NCBI RefSeq assembly: GCF_900110345.1
Contig: NZ_FODJ01000001.1
Span: forward strand, 186,001-250,000
Direction: 5' to 3'
DNA: 64,000 bases
DNA from: Amphibacillus marinus
GTDB lineage: Bacteria; Bacillota; Bacilli; Bacillales; Amphibacillaceae
This document shows positions 34,383-43,604 of the stretch, piece by piece. The number at the start of each line of letters is the position of its first letter. The stretch's first letter is position 1. Made by a program: the position numbers and the translations under genes. Below the pieces are notes generated by a model. The model was not told the DNA's origin and ran no database searches. It saw only the letters and a list, made by a program, of their open reading frames with translations.

Positions 34383-34444
34383 CTTATTTGTTTGAAGTTG
34401 ATCAGACCACGGTAGCGCCGGTTTCTGCGTTATTAATTAAGCAA

Positions 34445-36082
34445 CTAAATTGCTAATTTTGCCCATACCCAAGTAAAGACTAACTTTGAAATGGTACAGG
34501 TAATGAGGACAGTTGCCACTGAAAGGATAATGACGATCGGTAGGCTCAAGACAGTACTAAGCTGAGCTAGGATGGGCATTTCCACTACGAAATCTTTCGC
34601 TAAATATAACGCAACACTGCCGACCGACAGAACACCATAGAGAACAGGAAGAACAATGGTCGTTAGATTACCTAATAACGTCCTTTCGTTAAAAAAATCG
34701 ACTAACGATAGCAATTCAACTGCAGTATAAAGCGCCGAGCTGCCATAAAGGACAAAGAATAGTACGAAAACGAATAGCAGAGTGAACGGTAGGCTTAAGC
34801 CAGTTACAATTGAATAACTAACATTACCAACAATACTAATAATTAATGCTGGAATGAAAAACATCTGAGATTGTATGATAAACACCTTCTCCCCTGCTAT
34901 CGGTAAAACCTTAAGTAGCCAATAACGACTTTTCCACAAGCTCTTATCCTTAGTAATAGTAGCAGGGATAAATAGGACTGAAACAGCGATAATATTGACG
35001 ATTGCTGCAAGCATTATTAATAAGATAACACCAAGAATCGGTGTATCTGAGAAAAGACCGCTATAAATAAAGATAACCAGTGTGAATAAATAGAAAAACA
35101 GCATAAATGCGGAACCGATAAACATCTCATTATTGCGTAGCGCCATCAGCCACTCCATTTTCATCCATGCAATTATTTCATTATGATGATTAGCTTTGCC
35201 ACTTCTTTCTTTTCGCTTTTGTCGCTTCTTTGGATTTGCATCCATATGCTGATGCTTTACCCAACCAGCAAAGAAGAGCTTTTTAGCTGAATAGAACACA
35301 GTCCAAATGGCTATTAAGGATACAAACAATAAAGCCACGAACGTCGATAAAGTTGGTTCACCAGTTACAAATGCATAAAAAAGCTTCGTTGCGGCTGTGA
35401 CTGGAATAATATCAGTCACCAACGGTTTCTCGAAGAATTCAATTACGTTCAGTAAGTAACGAGGATCCAACTGTTGAATACGTGAAATAAGCAAGGCAAA
35501 GCCTACATTGATGCAGAAAATAAACAGTGGCGTGACGGAGGTAAAAACTTTGGCAGACACAAACCTTAAGCCAATCATTGCGACTAATATGCCAACTGCA
35601 CAGGGAATAATTACACTAATAACATATAACGGAATAATTGCCCAATAGTAAATAAATGGAGCGTTTACAGTTAATCCTAATGCTGTTAGTAAGGGAAAAA
35701 ACAAGAACAACAATGATTTCGTACTCGTGATGAGGTGCTCAAAAAACTTAAAGATAACCAGATAGTTAATCGGGATTGGCAAAGCCATTAGATAATTCAG
35801 ATCAGGTGCATGATAAAATAAACGAATAAAGCTACTGATACTTTGAGCAATTGTGCTCAAATAAAGCCAAATTAGCACTACGAAGAGAGAGACAGCGAGA
35901 AGTTGCTCCAAATGATCTACCTGTACAAAAACATGTCGAACCAGTATATTTGTCAAAATGATTTGGGCAGCAATCACTGCTGCCATTACTGATAACGCTC
36001 TCATTATTGTACTTCGATCTCGCCATAATCTATTTTTCAAGATGACAAATTGTAATTTGCTATACCATTTTAGATAATGCAT
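34445..36082 (-). CDS. ABC-2-type exporter permease
   Basis: A 545-residue membrane protein with about 12 segments, starting MHYLKWYSKLQFVILKNRLWRDRS, with a charged loop (NPKKRQKRKERSGKANHH) near the middle that marks the join of two halves. It fits the large ABC-2 permeases of B. subtilis type (for example YtrC/D or EcsB-like). The substrate is unknown; peptides, lipids or drugs are typical. It lies 23 bases downstream of its ATPase gene. GGAGGGGG precedes the start. The operon contains an Xre-type regulator, a DUF protein, this permease and the ATPase. Confidence 0.75.
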   Translation of the reverse strand: MHYLKWYSKLQFVILKNRLWRDRSTIMRALSVMAAVIAAQIILTNILVRHVFVQVDHLEQLLAVSLFVVLIWLYLSTIAQSISSFIRLFYHAPDLNYLMALPIPINYLVIFKFFEHLITSTKSLLFLFFPLLTALGLTVNAPFIYYWAIIPLYVISVIIPCAVGILVAMIGLRFVSAKVFTSVTPLFIFCINVGFALLISRIQQLDPRYLLNVIEFFEKPLVTDIIPVTAATKLFYAFVTGEPTLSTFVALLFVSLIAIWTVFYSAKKLFFAGWVKHQHMDANPKKRQKRKERSGKANHHNEIIAWMKMEWLMALRNNEMFIGSAFMLFFYLFTLVIFIYSGLFSDTPILGVILLIMLAAIVNIIAVSVLFIPATITKDKSLWKSRYWLLKVLPIAGEKVFIIQSQMFFIPALIISIVGNVSYSIVTGLSLPFTLLFVFVLFFVLYGSSALYTAVELLSLVDFFNERTLLGNLTTIVLPVLYGVLSVGSVALYLAKDFVVEMPILAQLSTVLSLPIVIILSVATVLITCTISKLVFTWVWAKLAI

Positions 36083-36105
36083 TTCATTTAACCCCCTCCA
36101 TCCAA

Positions 36106-36828
36106 CTAGACTGTAATCCGTAAGAATATTTCCTCCAAGCTGGTATCGTTCGCTTGGTATCTGTCTTGTAATTCTGCTAAGGTCCCTTCAACCAACAATT
36201 CACCAGCTGACAAGATACCAATTCGATCACAGAGCTTCTCAGCTAATTCTAGTACGTGGGTTGTGAATAGCACCGCCGCTCCTTGATCAGCATGTTTTCT
36301 AAATAAATCCTTAGCTGCCTTTGCACTAGCGGCATCAAGACCTGTTGTTGGTTCATCGAGAAATATTACCGGTGGGTTGTGCAGCAATGCAGCACAAAGG
36401 GTTATTTTTCGCCGCATCCCATGAGAATAGGTGCCGATTAATTGATCCGCAGCGTCATTTAGCTGAAGGTCTTTCAATAATGAATGCATGCTGCTGTTCA
36501 AATCCTTTCGACTGTGTGTTTGATAGACAGCAGAAACAGCATTTAGAAATTCTCTTCCAGTGAGCTTTTCATATAAATAAGGATTCTCTGGGACATAACC
36601 AAAATGCTGTTTCGCCACTAATGGCTGATCGACAATGTTATAGCCACATATGTTAACCACACCCGATGTTGGCTGTAACAAACCTGTACATGCTTTAATC
36701 GTTGTTGTCTTCCCAGCACCATTGTGGCCTAGGAAGCCATAAATTTCTCCTGGTTTAATTTTGAAACTAACTTGGTTAACTGCAGTCTTTTTCCCATAAT
36801 GATGCACAAGGTTGCTTACTTCAAGCAT
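36106..36828 (-). CDS. ABC transporter ATPase
   Basis: A 240-residue ATPase with Walker A GHNGAGKTT near residue 35, signature YSHGMRRKI (degenerate LSGGQ), Walker B PVIFLDEPTTGLD and the H-loop TTHVLE. It pairs with the permease encoded downstream to form an exporter. Length is normal. Its gene is third in an operon after the Xre regulator and the small membrane protein. A second, truncated ATPase remnant lies 3 kb downstream at 33021. Confidence 0.92.
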   Translation of the reverse strand: MLEVSNLVHHYGKKTAVNQVSFKIKPGEIYGFLGHNGAGKTTTIKACTGLLQPTSGVVNICGYNIVDQPLVAKQHFGYVPENPYLYEKLTGREFLNAVSAVYQTHSRKDLNSSMHSLLKDLQLNDAADQLIGTYSHGMRRKITLCAALLHNPPVIFLDEPTTGLDAASAKAAKDLFRKHADQGAAVLFTTHVLELAEKLCDRIGILSAGELLVEGTLAELQDRYQANDTSLEEIFLRITV

Positions 36829-36885
36829 TCAGACCACTTCCTCTCAGTTATTTTAATGACTAGCTCGGCAAAAAAGTACCACAAG

Positions 36886-37308
36886 CTAAATATTTCTCTT
36901 CTCCCAGAGATGAACAATTGTTCTATAAAGTAGAAATATAATGAGTGTACCGAAGAAGCTAACCGCAAATCCGCCGATTATTCGTGTCCAATCAAAGCCT
37001 ACCTTAGCAAAAACACTGACCGCCGACAGTATCCCAGTCATTAATGGCATAAAGAACAAAAAATAACGCTGCTTACCGTTGTTCAGTGTGACCGGATAAG
37101 AAAGCGGAATGCCTTTACAAGCTAAGGCAAAAAATTGCACGAGTGAAGCAATAAACCAAACTAGGAACACATCCAGCGTATCAAGAAGTGTTTGATTCAA
37201 GATAAACCAGCGGTATATTAATACAGCAAAAATACCGAACCAAAAAATAGAAAAACCAATCCGCTTGGCTATGTTAATATCCGAAATTACCCGCTCATCA
37301 TGTTTCAT
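36886..37308 (-). CDS. Small membrane protein, DUF6773-like
   Basis: A 140-residue protein with four membrane helices, starting MKHDERVISDINIAKRIGFS, like the DUF6773 proteins often seen beside small Xre regulators. The assignment is tentative. GAGG eight bases upstream suggests the start at 37308, although an ATG at 37317 is also open. The gene overlaps the end of the regulator gene by 11 bases, a coupling common for this pair. It may sense membrane state or modulate the regulator; function unknown. Confidence 0.6.
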   Translation of the reverse strand: MKHDERVISDINIAKRIGFSIFWFGIFAVLIYRWFILNQTLLDTLDVFLVWFIASLVQFFALACKGIPLSYPVTLNNGKQRYFLFFMPLMTGILSAVSVFAKVGFDWTRIIGGFAVSFFGTLIIFLLYRTIVHLWEKRNI

Positions 37309-37507
37309 TTTCATCATCCTCTTCCCAGAATAGTTGATCTAGCGACTTATTTAACACGTTGCCAAGCTTAAGACCTAAGGCAATGGTCGGGTTATATTTT
37401 TCTTTCTCGATAAGTCCGATTGTCTGCCTAGTAACCCCTACCTTGTCTGCCAACTCTTCTTGGGTTAGTTTTTTTTCATTTCGACTTACTTTCACACGGT
37501 TTTTAAT
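37298..37507 (-). CDS. Small Xre-family regulator with a probable ATT start
   Basis: A 69-residue DNA-binding protein, essentially one helix-turn-helix (LTQEELADKVGVTRQTIGLIEKEKYNP) of the YozG/YgzD type. Relatives usually begin MKNRVKxLR. Here the frame reads ATT-AAA-AAC-CGT-GTG-AAA, with GAGGTG nine bases before the ATT at 37507. The GTG at 37495 is 19 bases from the ribosome site and would remove the conserved first four residues. I therefore call ATT as start. It probably regulates its own operon (DUF protein and ABC exporter), which follows directly. Confidence 0.75.
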   Translation of the reverse strand: MKNRVKVSRNEKKLTQEELADKVGVTRQTIGLIEKEKYNPTIALGLKLGNVLNKSLDQLFWEEDDENET

Positions 37508-37733
37508 AATCTAAATCACCTCAATTTCAAAACAGATTAATGCAAACTATATGTTGCATTAATTGTAATATATAGTTTGCATTTCGTCAATAGTAATTGT
37601 TATAAAAAAAAGATTAGAATAATTTAGTTGATCTTCACTCTGTTTCAAGTGTTTGCCCAGCAAGCATGCGCTGCTTAAAGGTACAGCTAAAGGGTTGCCA
37701 CCCAAAGAACGCCATCTCGACATAATTAATTGT

Positions 37734-38041
37734 TCATTAAATAGCGTTGGTTAAGCAAATATTTGGCTGGCTCCAGCAAACAAGAGCCGCTTTCACCAAA
37801 GGGCACGAACATTCCATCTTCAGTTTCACGCTAGCACCCAAGGGCACGAGTGTGACATCTTCAATTTTTCAGTGTCACGCTAGCCTCGGACGCAGCTTCG
37901 GTCCTACAGGATGTAGGTCAGTTAGACGCTATTAAAAGAGTTGACGGGTTTAGGCTAACATCCCCCACTGCGTCAAGAACTACACATCACACAGGGGGCT
38001 TTGGATACGTGCTATTCCCACAGAAGTCGGCTCTTGTTTGC
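37734..38041. repeat. Dispersed structured repeat, copy R3
   Basis: The closing arms GCAAACAAGAGCCG (37776-37789) and CGGCTCTTGTTTGC (38028-38041) are a perfect 14-bp inverted repeat. A hairpin GTGTGACA/TGTCACGC (37850-37857, 37873-37880) replaces the CGAGACA/TGTCTCG pair of R2. The unit containing GGGCACGA and CACGCTAGC is duplicated (37801-37836 and 37842-37884). The word CCTACAGGATGTAGG (37903-37917) is shared with copy R5. Bases 37734-37790 match copy R1. Confidence 0.82.
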
Positions 38042-38111
38042 TTCCACCTAATCTTGGGAAACTACCTTACTAACACTATTAAAGATACAACACATAATCG
38101 ATTTTTTACGA

Positions 38112-38156
38112 TAAAAACCGCTAGCAACAGCCTAATAGGCAGTTTACTAGCGGTTT
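38112..38156 (-). terminator. Probable terminator of the GH43 gene
   Basis: AAAACCGCTAG near 38116 pairs with CTAGCGGTTTT ending near 38157, a perfect 11-bp stem with AT-rich flanks. It lies about 150 bases past the GH43 stop. Confidence 0.7.
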
Positions 38157-38308
38157 TATTATAAATTTAACCATATCTTGAACATATGCTACTGTTTCCA
38201 GTCTTTACTTTTTGCTAAGTAGCTAATCATTCGCATCCTTTCTCCAAAGTTTATCTCTAACAGGTTTACCAGGGAACCGATTACTAACTGCCCTAGTCTT
38301 TTTCTTAA

Positions 38309-40087
38309 TTAAACGATAACAGGTCGCATTAAACCGTCTTGGTCAAAATCAAGTGGCGCAATACATGTTTCTCGGTTGTAGCCCTTAGCCTTTCCTTCTG
38401 GATATTGAGCCAATGGCGTGGCGAATCGGTGATAAGCCAGATAATATTTGTCCTGATCGGGTACTTTCACGATACTATGATGCCCAGTACCTAGAATAGC
38501 TTTTAACGGGTTTTTTGTTAAAATTGGATATTTGTAATCAACGGGACCATAGAGGGATGATGAGACACCATAATTAACATGGTAATCTTCACTTCTCGTA
38601 TCATCACACGACCAAGTGAAATGATATTGGCCATCCTTTTTTAAAACCGTCACCGCCTCTCTAAAGTTAACTAAGCCTGCATATTGCTGAAGTGTATCCT
38701 CTTCAATAGCATCCATTTCTTCTGTCAATTTAGCGATTGCACCCGCCTCACCATTGCCAAATAGAATGTAGTAGTCACCGTCTTCACTATAAATAGAAGG
38801 ATCAATCATTTGGCTCATTGCTAGGCCATGCTGATCAATAAGTTCATGTGCAAGCAGTGGGCTGTCCTCAGCAGTAAACGGTCCAGTCGGATGCTTACTG
38901 TGAGCCATACCAATACATGATTTCCCGTCCGGTCTTTTCGCACAGAAGTAATAATAGTAGGTTCCGTCTCGTTCAGTGATACATGGCGCCCATGCATGCC
39001 CGACAGCCCATGGAACCTGATCACTAGCCACATCAACAATTTCTCCTGTTGCCTTAAAATCGGTTAAGTTATCAGAGACGAATGCTGAAAAGCTTGTACC
39101 AGACCAATCGGTAAAGCCATCAGTCGTTGGATAAAGGTAATACTTGTCACCAAAAGCCACCAAATCTGGATCGGCATATAAGCCTGAAATAACAGGATTT
39201 TGTTGGTCATAATAGGTCAGTAACCGTTGGTATTCTTGATCAGTAATGGCAAGCACGCCACCATGTCGCTTCTTAGTTTGACCAAAGTCATACTTGTTTT
39301 GCTCTAAGATGTTAAAGTCTCCAGTTGCTAGATCAGTAGCTGTTAGAATCATATAGCCTTTTCTAGCCATAAATTGATCAACAATTAAACACCACGTTTT
39401 TTGATCAGGTAATTGATAGATCTCTGGCCCTTCTACACCTTCAAGTTGATCGAGTATTGGCGAACTAACCAGTTGATAATCGCCCAGCAGTGATTCTGAT
39501 CGCTCCATAATAATTCGACTATTGGTTTCATCCTTGGTAAATCGGTAGTAATAGCCCTGATCGAATACAATTGTCGTATCAATAACATCCTTTTCCTTCT
39601 CAAAAAATTGGAAGGGCTCAGTAAAGTCGATAAAGTCAGTTGTATAAGCTGCATACATACGATGCTTTCCCGCAACTTTAGATGCCCAAAAAACCAAAAA
39701 GGCAGCTTTACTTTGATCATAAATTGCTTCTGGAGCCCAGACATTTCCGGCACCTGCTACGCCTACTTTTACCGCCCTTGGGCTACTCCAGTAAATGAGA
39801 TCGGTAGATTCCCAAATGATAATGTCTTGACTACCGTATTCAATTGCATGCGACCAGCCGAGTCCTTTTTCCATCCGCAGATCTGTTGCAATGAGATAGA
39901 ATTTCCCTGTTTTATCATCTCTAATTAAAAAAGGATCGCGTACACCTTCTTCTCCTAGCTGCGAGCACAGAACTGGCTTCCCTTGATTAAGATCTTGAAA
40001 ATTAACGCCATCCTTACTAAGGCTAAAATAAACCTGCTCTTCATTCTTTCCTTCCCCGATAAAATGTACAAATAAATACGCTGACAT
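38309..40087 (-). CDS. Two-module glycoside hydrolase family 43 protein
   Basis: A 592-residue protein with two five-bladed GH43 beta-propellers in tandem. Module 1 (about 1-300) carries VRDPFLIRDD-GKFYLIATDLR and EGPEIYQL, holding the general base Asp and acid Glu. Module 2 (about 305-592) carries GLYADPDLVAFGDKYYLYPT, MIDPSIYSEDGDYYILFG and FREAVTVLKKDGQYHFTWS. GH43 enzymes release arabinose, xylose or galactose from plant polysaccharides. There is no signal peptide, so it works on imported oligosaccharides. It has its own cre-controlled promoter at 40366-40394. Confidence 0.9.
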   Translation of the reverse strand: MSAYLFVHFIGEGKNEEQVYFSLSKDGVNFQDLNQGKPVLCSQLGEEGVRDPFLIRDDKTGKFYLIATDLRMEKGLGWSHAIEYGSQDIIIWESTDLIYWSSPRAVKVGVAGAGNVWAPEAIYDQSKAAFLVFWASKVAGKHRMYAAYTTDFIDFTEPFQFFEKEKDVIDTTIVFDQGYYYRFTKDETNSRIIMERSESLLGDYQLVSSPILDQLEGVEGPEIYQLPDQKTWCLIVDQFMARKGYMILTATDLATGDFNILEQNKYDFGQTKKRHGGVLAITDQEYQRLLTYYDQQNPVISGLYADPDLVAFGDKYYLYPTTDGFTDWSGTSFSAFVSDNLTDFKATGEIVDVASDQVPWAVGHAWAPCITERDGTYYYYFCAKRPDGKSCIGMAHSKHPTGPFTAEDSPLLAHELIDQHGLAMSQMIDPSIYSEDGDYYILFGNGEAGAIAKLTEEMDAIEEDTLQQYAGLVNFREAVTVLKKDGQYHFTWSCDDTRSEDYHVNYGVSSSLYGPVDYKYPILTKNPLKAILGTGHHSIVKVPDQDKYYLAYHRFATPLAQYPEGKAKGYNRETCIAPLDFDQDGLMRPVIV

Positions 40088-40365
40088 AATCTTGCTCCTC
40101 TCAACTATTGCTAATCATAACCTTGGCTATGTTGTTATTTCATAACCAAGTTAATTTCATGAAGTGAACTTTCAATTAGTATGTGTTTTATCCTCTCTCG
40201 TTGCTTATTTCCACCCATAGATATGCGTGTACAGCTATCACAAAGTCTGCCCTTTTTGCAAAGCTAGCTGTTCCTAACTGTCAGTCCTCGGCTAGACTTA
40301 TGCTTGAAGCCAGGTCTTACAGCCAGTAAATTCATAATATAATTTTAGTTAAATTTTACTTATTA

Positions 40366-40394
40366 AGTATATAAAACGCTTTCACAGATGTCAA
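40366..40394 (-). promoter_or_regulatory. Sigma-A promoter with embedded cre site, for the GH43 gene
   Basis: Minus strand: TTGACA (40394-40389), a 17-base spacer and TATACT (40371-40366). The cre word TGAAAGCGTTTTAT (40384-40371) matches 13 of 14 consensus positions and fills the spacer, so CcpA should block it. The leader before the ATG at 40087 is about 270 bases long and holds a stem (TTGGTTATG/CATAGCCAA near 40115-40150). Confidence 0.75.
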
Positions 40395-40505
40395 TTGTGA
40401 TGAATCTAACAAATTCTCCATCCCCATTGTTAACTCGGGATAAGCATAGCTGTTCTCGTCATTAGATCATTTTTGACTTGCTCTGCCTAGCTGTTCCCTA
40501 ATCCA

Positions 40506-42536
40506 TCAATTCTGAATTTGTTCGCTTTGCCTAACGACAGCTTGTACGGAAGCTTGCTTAAGCTGACAGCCTGTCTCTATCTCACGTTCATAGTAAACAT
40601 CCGAACGTGTTTGATAGATTGTAAGCTTTAATTGACTAGGAAAATTAAACCGCGCTAGGGAAACTTGCCAGTCAGTCCCGATCTGAAACCAGTCTGCAAT
40701 TAATTGTTCTCCCAAGAAAAGCTCTGTTCGGTCACCAATAAAATCAATGCTTAACAAATAATCGACTGCCCTTTGTTCAGGATAGACAAGGTTTAAGACA
40801 AAGTGTTGTTTGATTTTAGATTCTTCAATCTGTTCAGCACTTATCATTACCTGCTCAGCTGTCTCAGTCCATTCTAAATAATGATGATCTTGAGCCAGCC
40901 ATTGTGTCTCTGCTGCAACCTGAAATTGCCCATTATAATATAGACCTTGATTCGCCTCTTCCTCAGTTATCACACGATACTTCGGTACCTTGCCAATAAA
41001 ATTAACAATCGCTACTTCAGGATCATGATGGTAAAAGACAATTGTGCCATCTTCTTCTTGGCAAAGTAAGCTGGCATTGGTTGATTGAAGTAATGCCTCG
41101 CCAAATTTAATTTGAAAAGGTATGATGCCTTTAAATCCTGGAGCCACATGAATAGGTGGCGTTTCAATAGACTTGTCAGTGAGTTCAATTGTAAAGCTTA
41201 CCTGACCATGATTCTTCATTTGACGATGTCGTTGATAATTATTAATAAAGATAAATCCACCCTGTAAATCATCGTTATAACGAATGTTATATCGTAACGC
41301 TTGCGTATCTTCTGGATTCGTCACCAATTCTGTTGGGAAAATTGGCCGTGCAGCAACGAGCCACTGCTCAAAGCTTTTAATAAACAAGTGTAGCTTTCTT
41401 AAGCAGCCATAGCTTGGGTGAAAGTAGCCATATTCTCCAATTGGCGCTTGAAAATCGTAGGATAATACAGGTACATCAGTATTCGAGCCTGTTGCCGTTG
41501 ACTCCTGAAAGGTGCTTAGCTCTCCAATTGGATTCGTGCCGCCATGGTACATATAATAGCCAAGTAAGTTTGCTCCTAATGCAAGCTTACACAACGCTTG
41601 TGCTTCTGTTGCATCTGCTTCAACATATAATCGTCGTCGCTTCGTGACTTGTAAGCCACCGCCTAACTCAGCGGTCAGGATTGGATAATCCAATACGTTT
41701 GTCGCTACCTCCGCTAAGCCATCCGGATTAAAATCATTGGCAATTAATTCATCGTTGTAGTCTGGCGTAATTAAGAAATTCCGATTAGCTGGTAACGGAC
41801 CGAGCTTATTAAACCATGGTGCATCAACATACCCACCGAACACAGGCAACATCTCTTGATCTACGACAACTGCACCACCCCATGCTGTCGCAGTATAGTA
41901 GGGCACATCAAACCCTGTTTTAACCAGCATCTGCTTTAACGTAGTCATGTGCTGATAACCTTCTTGTCCATTTTTCCCACCAGCATGACCATATTCATTC
42001 TCAATTTGCACGCCAATAATAGGCCCATTATCTTTAAATAGTAGCCCTTCACAGGCTTGATAGATACGTTTAAAGTACTGGGCGACATAGGCTAAATATT
42101 GTGGGTTATCTGTTCTTTTCTCAAATGGAGCATGCTGAAGCCAATCAGGAAAGCCACCATTTCTAACTTCACCATGTGCCCATGGACCGACACGTAACAA
42201 CAGGTATAATCCAGCTTGTTGACAGGTTTTAATAAATTTAATTAAATCTGTTTGACCAGATTGCTTCCACTCTCCCGCTATTTCCTCGTGATGGATCCAG
42301 ATTACATAAGTCGCAACGATCTCTATCCCGCCTGCTTTCATTTTATATAGCTGTTCAAGCCATTTGTCCTCAGGATAACGCGTGTAGTGAAACTCACCCA
42401 TAATTGGGAACCAGGGCATATTGTCCTTTGTTAGGTAAGCTGAGGTTGCACCTAATTGATGATGATCGTTATGACCTGAGAATGGTAATGGCTTAGGTAC
42501 TTCTTTATTACCTAAAACCGGGAATAAAATATGCAC
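40506..42536 (-). CDS. Glycoside hydrolase family 35 beta-galactosidase
   Basis: A 676-residue GH35 enzyme that removes terminal beta-galactose. The barrel shows FPIMGEFHYTRYP at the start, LRVGPWAHGEVRNGGFPDWL, the acid-base Glu in GVQIENEYG, and the nucleophile Glu in ILTAELGGG. A beta-rich C-terminal region follows. No signal peptide. The frame opens at 42608, but AAAGGATGA before GTG at 42536 (MHILFPVLGN) is the best start, because residues before it show no similarity to the family. It is divergent from an AraC-type regulator gene, its likely controller. Confidence 0.9.
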   Translation of the reverse strand: MHILFPVLGNKEVPKPLPFSGHNDHHQLGATSAYLTKDNMPWFPIMGEFHYTRYPEDKWLEQLYKMKAGGIEIVATYVIWIHHEEIAGEWKQSGQTDLIKFIKTCQQAGLYLLLRVGPWAHGEVRNGGFPDWLQHAPFEKRTDNPQYLAYVAQYFKRIYQACEGLLFKDNGPIIGVQIENEYGHAGGKNGQEGYQHMTTLKQMLVKTGFDVPYYTATAWGGAVVVDQEMLPVFGGYVDAPWFNKLGPLPANRNFLITPDYNDELIANDFNPDGLAEVATNVLDYPILTAELGGGLQVTKRRRLYVEADATEAQALCKLALGANLLGYYMYHGGTNPIGELSTFQESTATGSNTDVPVLSYDFQAPIGEYGYFHPSYGCLRKLHLFIKSFEQWLVAARPIFPTELVTNPEDTQALRYNIRYNDDLQGGFIFINNYQRHRQMKNHGQVSFTIELTDKSIETPPIHVAPGFKGIIPFQIKFGEALLQSTNASLLCQEEDGTIVFYHHDPEVAIVNFIGKVPKYRVITEEEANQGLYYNGQFQVAAETQWLAQDHHYLEWTETAEQVMISAEQIEESKIKQHFVLNLVYPEQRAVDYLLSIDFIGDRTELFLGEQLIADWFQIGTDWQVSLARFNFPSQLKLTIYQTRSDVYYEREIETGCQLKQASVQAVVRQSEQIQN

Positions 42537-42732
42537 AATAATCATCCTTTCTTTTTTTAACAGATTAACTGACTGTAGGAACCACTTCCAAGATAGGCGA
42601 AGAATCACGTATGCTAAGTTGGGGATAAAGCCCTCTTACTAATTAAGTTTCATTTTATTAATGCAATTAAGTCTTTGCTTTGTTATCATTTACTCATAAC
42701 TCGTTATCACACTAAAGGAATGAAACTTCATA

Positions 42733-43599
42733 ATGGTAAAAAAACAGCACGGATTCTTAAATGAAAAGCACATTGTTTTGCCTAATCATGGTGAATACCC
42801 CGAGCTTGCGATTGTCATTTCCGAAATCGGATACTATCAGAAAGCTGAGCACCATTACCGTGAGCGCCATACTGGCGCTGCTGAATTTATCCTTATTTAT
42901 AGCATGGATGGATTAGGCTATATTCACTTGAATAATGGTTCAGCCCTTAAGGTAAAGGCTGGCCAACTTTATTGTATCCCAAAGACGACTAGTCATCGTT
43001 ATTATGCTGACACAACGAATCCTTGGTCAATTTTGTGGATGCATTTTAATTGCACGCATGATCAGGCAGTCGCGTTACCATTATCAGACCAGCCAATTAG
43101 CTTTCCAATTGAGAAACAACGTACCATCCAAAATCATTTTACTGAGCTGCTCCATATGTGTGAGCGTTATCCACACCAACACCTCCAACGGGTTGTTTCA
43201 CCATTCCTGTTCTTCATTTTTGCCGAGGTCGCTTATTTACCTGAACGAGAAGAACACGGCCAAGATCATCATTTCTTAGCAAAAGCCATTCAATATATGA
43301 ACATACACTTAGCTAGCCCGTTATCATTAGAAGAAATTGCGGCCGCTTTAGGTGTATCAGCGAGCTACCTTAGCCAAGTATTTAAACAACAATTAAATCA
43401 GTCGCCCATGGCTTACCTAACAGAATTAAAGATGGAACGGGCGTGTAAATTTCTTCGAATGGAGCAACTAAAAATATATCAGGTAGCTGCCAAAGTCGGT
43501 TTTCAAGATCCTTACTATTTTTCTCGGGTATTTAAGAAAGTCATTGGCCTTTCTCCAAAAATGTTTCAGGATCAAATTGCTCCTCGCAAAGGTGAATAA
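42733..43599 (+). CDS. AraC-family regulator of the glycosidase genes
   Basis: A 288-residue regulator. The N-terminal cupin (about 25-110; HHYRERHTGAAEFILIYSMDG, LKVKAGQLYCIPKTTSH) should bind a sugar. The C-terminal 100 residues hold two helix-turn-helix units (SLEEIAAALGVSASYLSQVF and YQVAAKVGFQDPYYFSRVFKKVIG). It faces away from the GH35 gene and converges with the GH2 gene with a 5-base gap. It is the only plus-strand gene in this part of the window, typical of a local activator. The ribosome site AAAGGA is 13 bases from the ATG, which is rather far. Confidence 0.9.
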   Translation: MVKKQHGFLNEKHIVLPNHGEYPELAIVISEIGYYQKAEHHYRERHTGAAEFILIYSMDGLGYIHLNNGSALKVKAGQLYCIPKTTSHRYYADTTNPWSILWMHFNCTHDQAVALPLSDQPISFPIEKQRTIQNHFTELLHMCERYPHQHLQRVVSPFLFFIFAEVAYLPEREEHGQDHHFLAKAIQYMNIHLASPLSLEEIAAALGVSASYLSQVFKQQLNQSPMAYLTELKMERACKFLRMEQLKIYQVAAKVGFQDPYYFSRVFKKVIGLSPKMFQDQIAPRKGE

Positions 43600-43604
43600 T
43601 GATG

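Larger units (their letters stand above)
37508..38308. other. Eight-hundred-base non-coding stretch
   Basis: It holds the promoter region of the Xre operon (37508-37620, with repeated TATAGTTTGCAT-like words at 37545-37583 that could be the Xre operator), repeat R3, and little else. A hairpin at 38112-38156 (AAAACCGCTAG...CTAGCGGTTTT) is a probable terminator that would end the GH43 transcript. Confidence 0.6.

Noticed and set aside
37734-38041. Repeat R3 as a pseudogene or insertion sequence
   Set aside because: Short frames across it show no protein family, and its arms are not shared with the other copies as true transposon ends would be.
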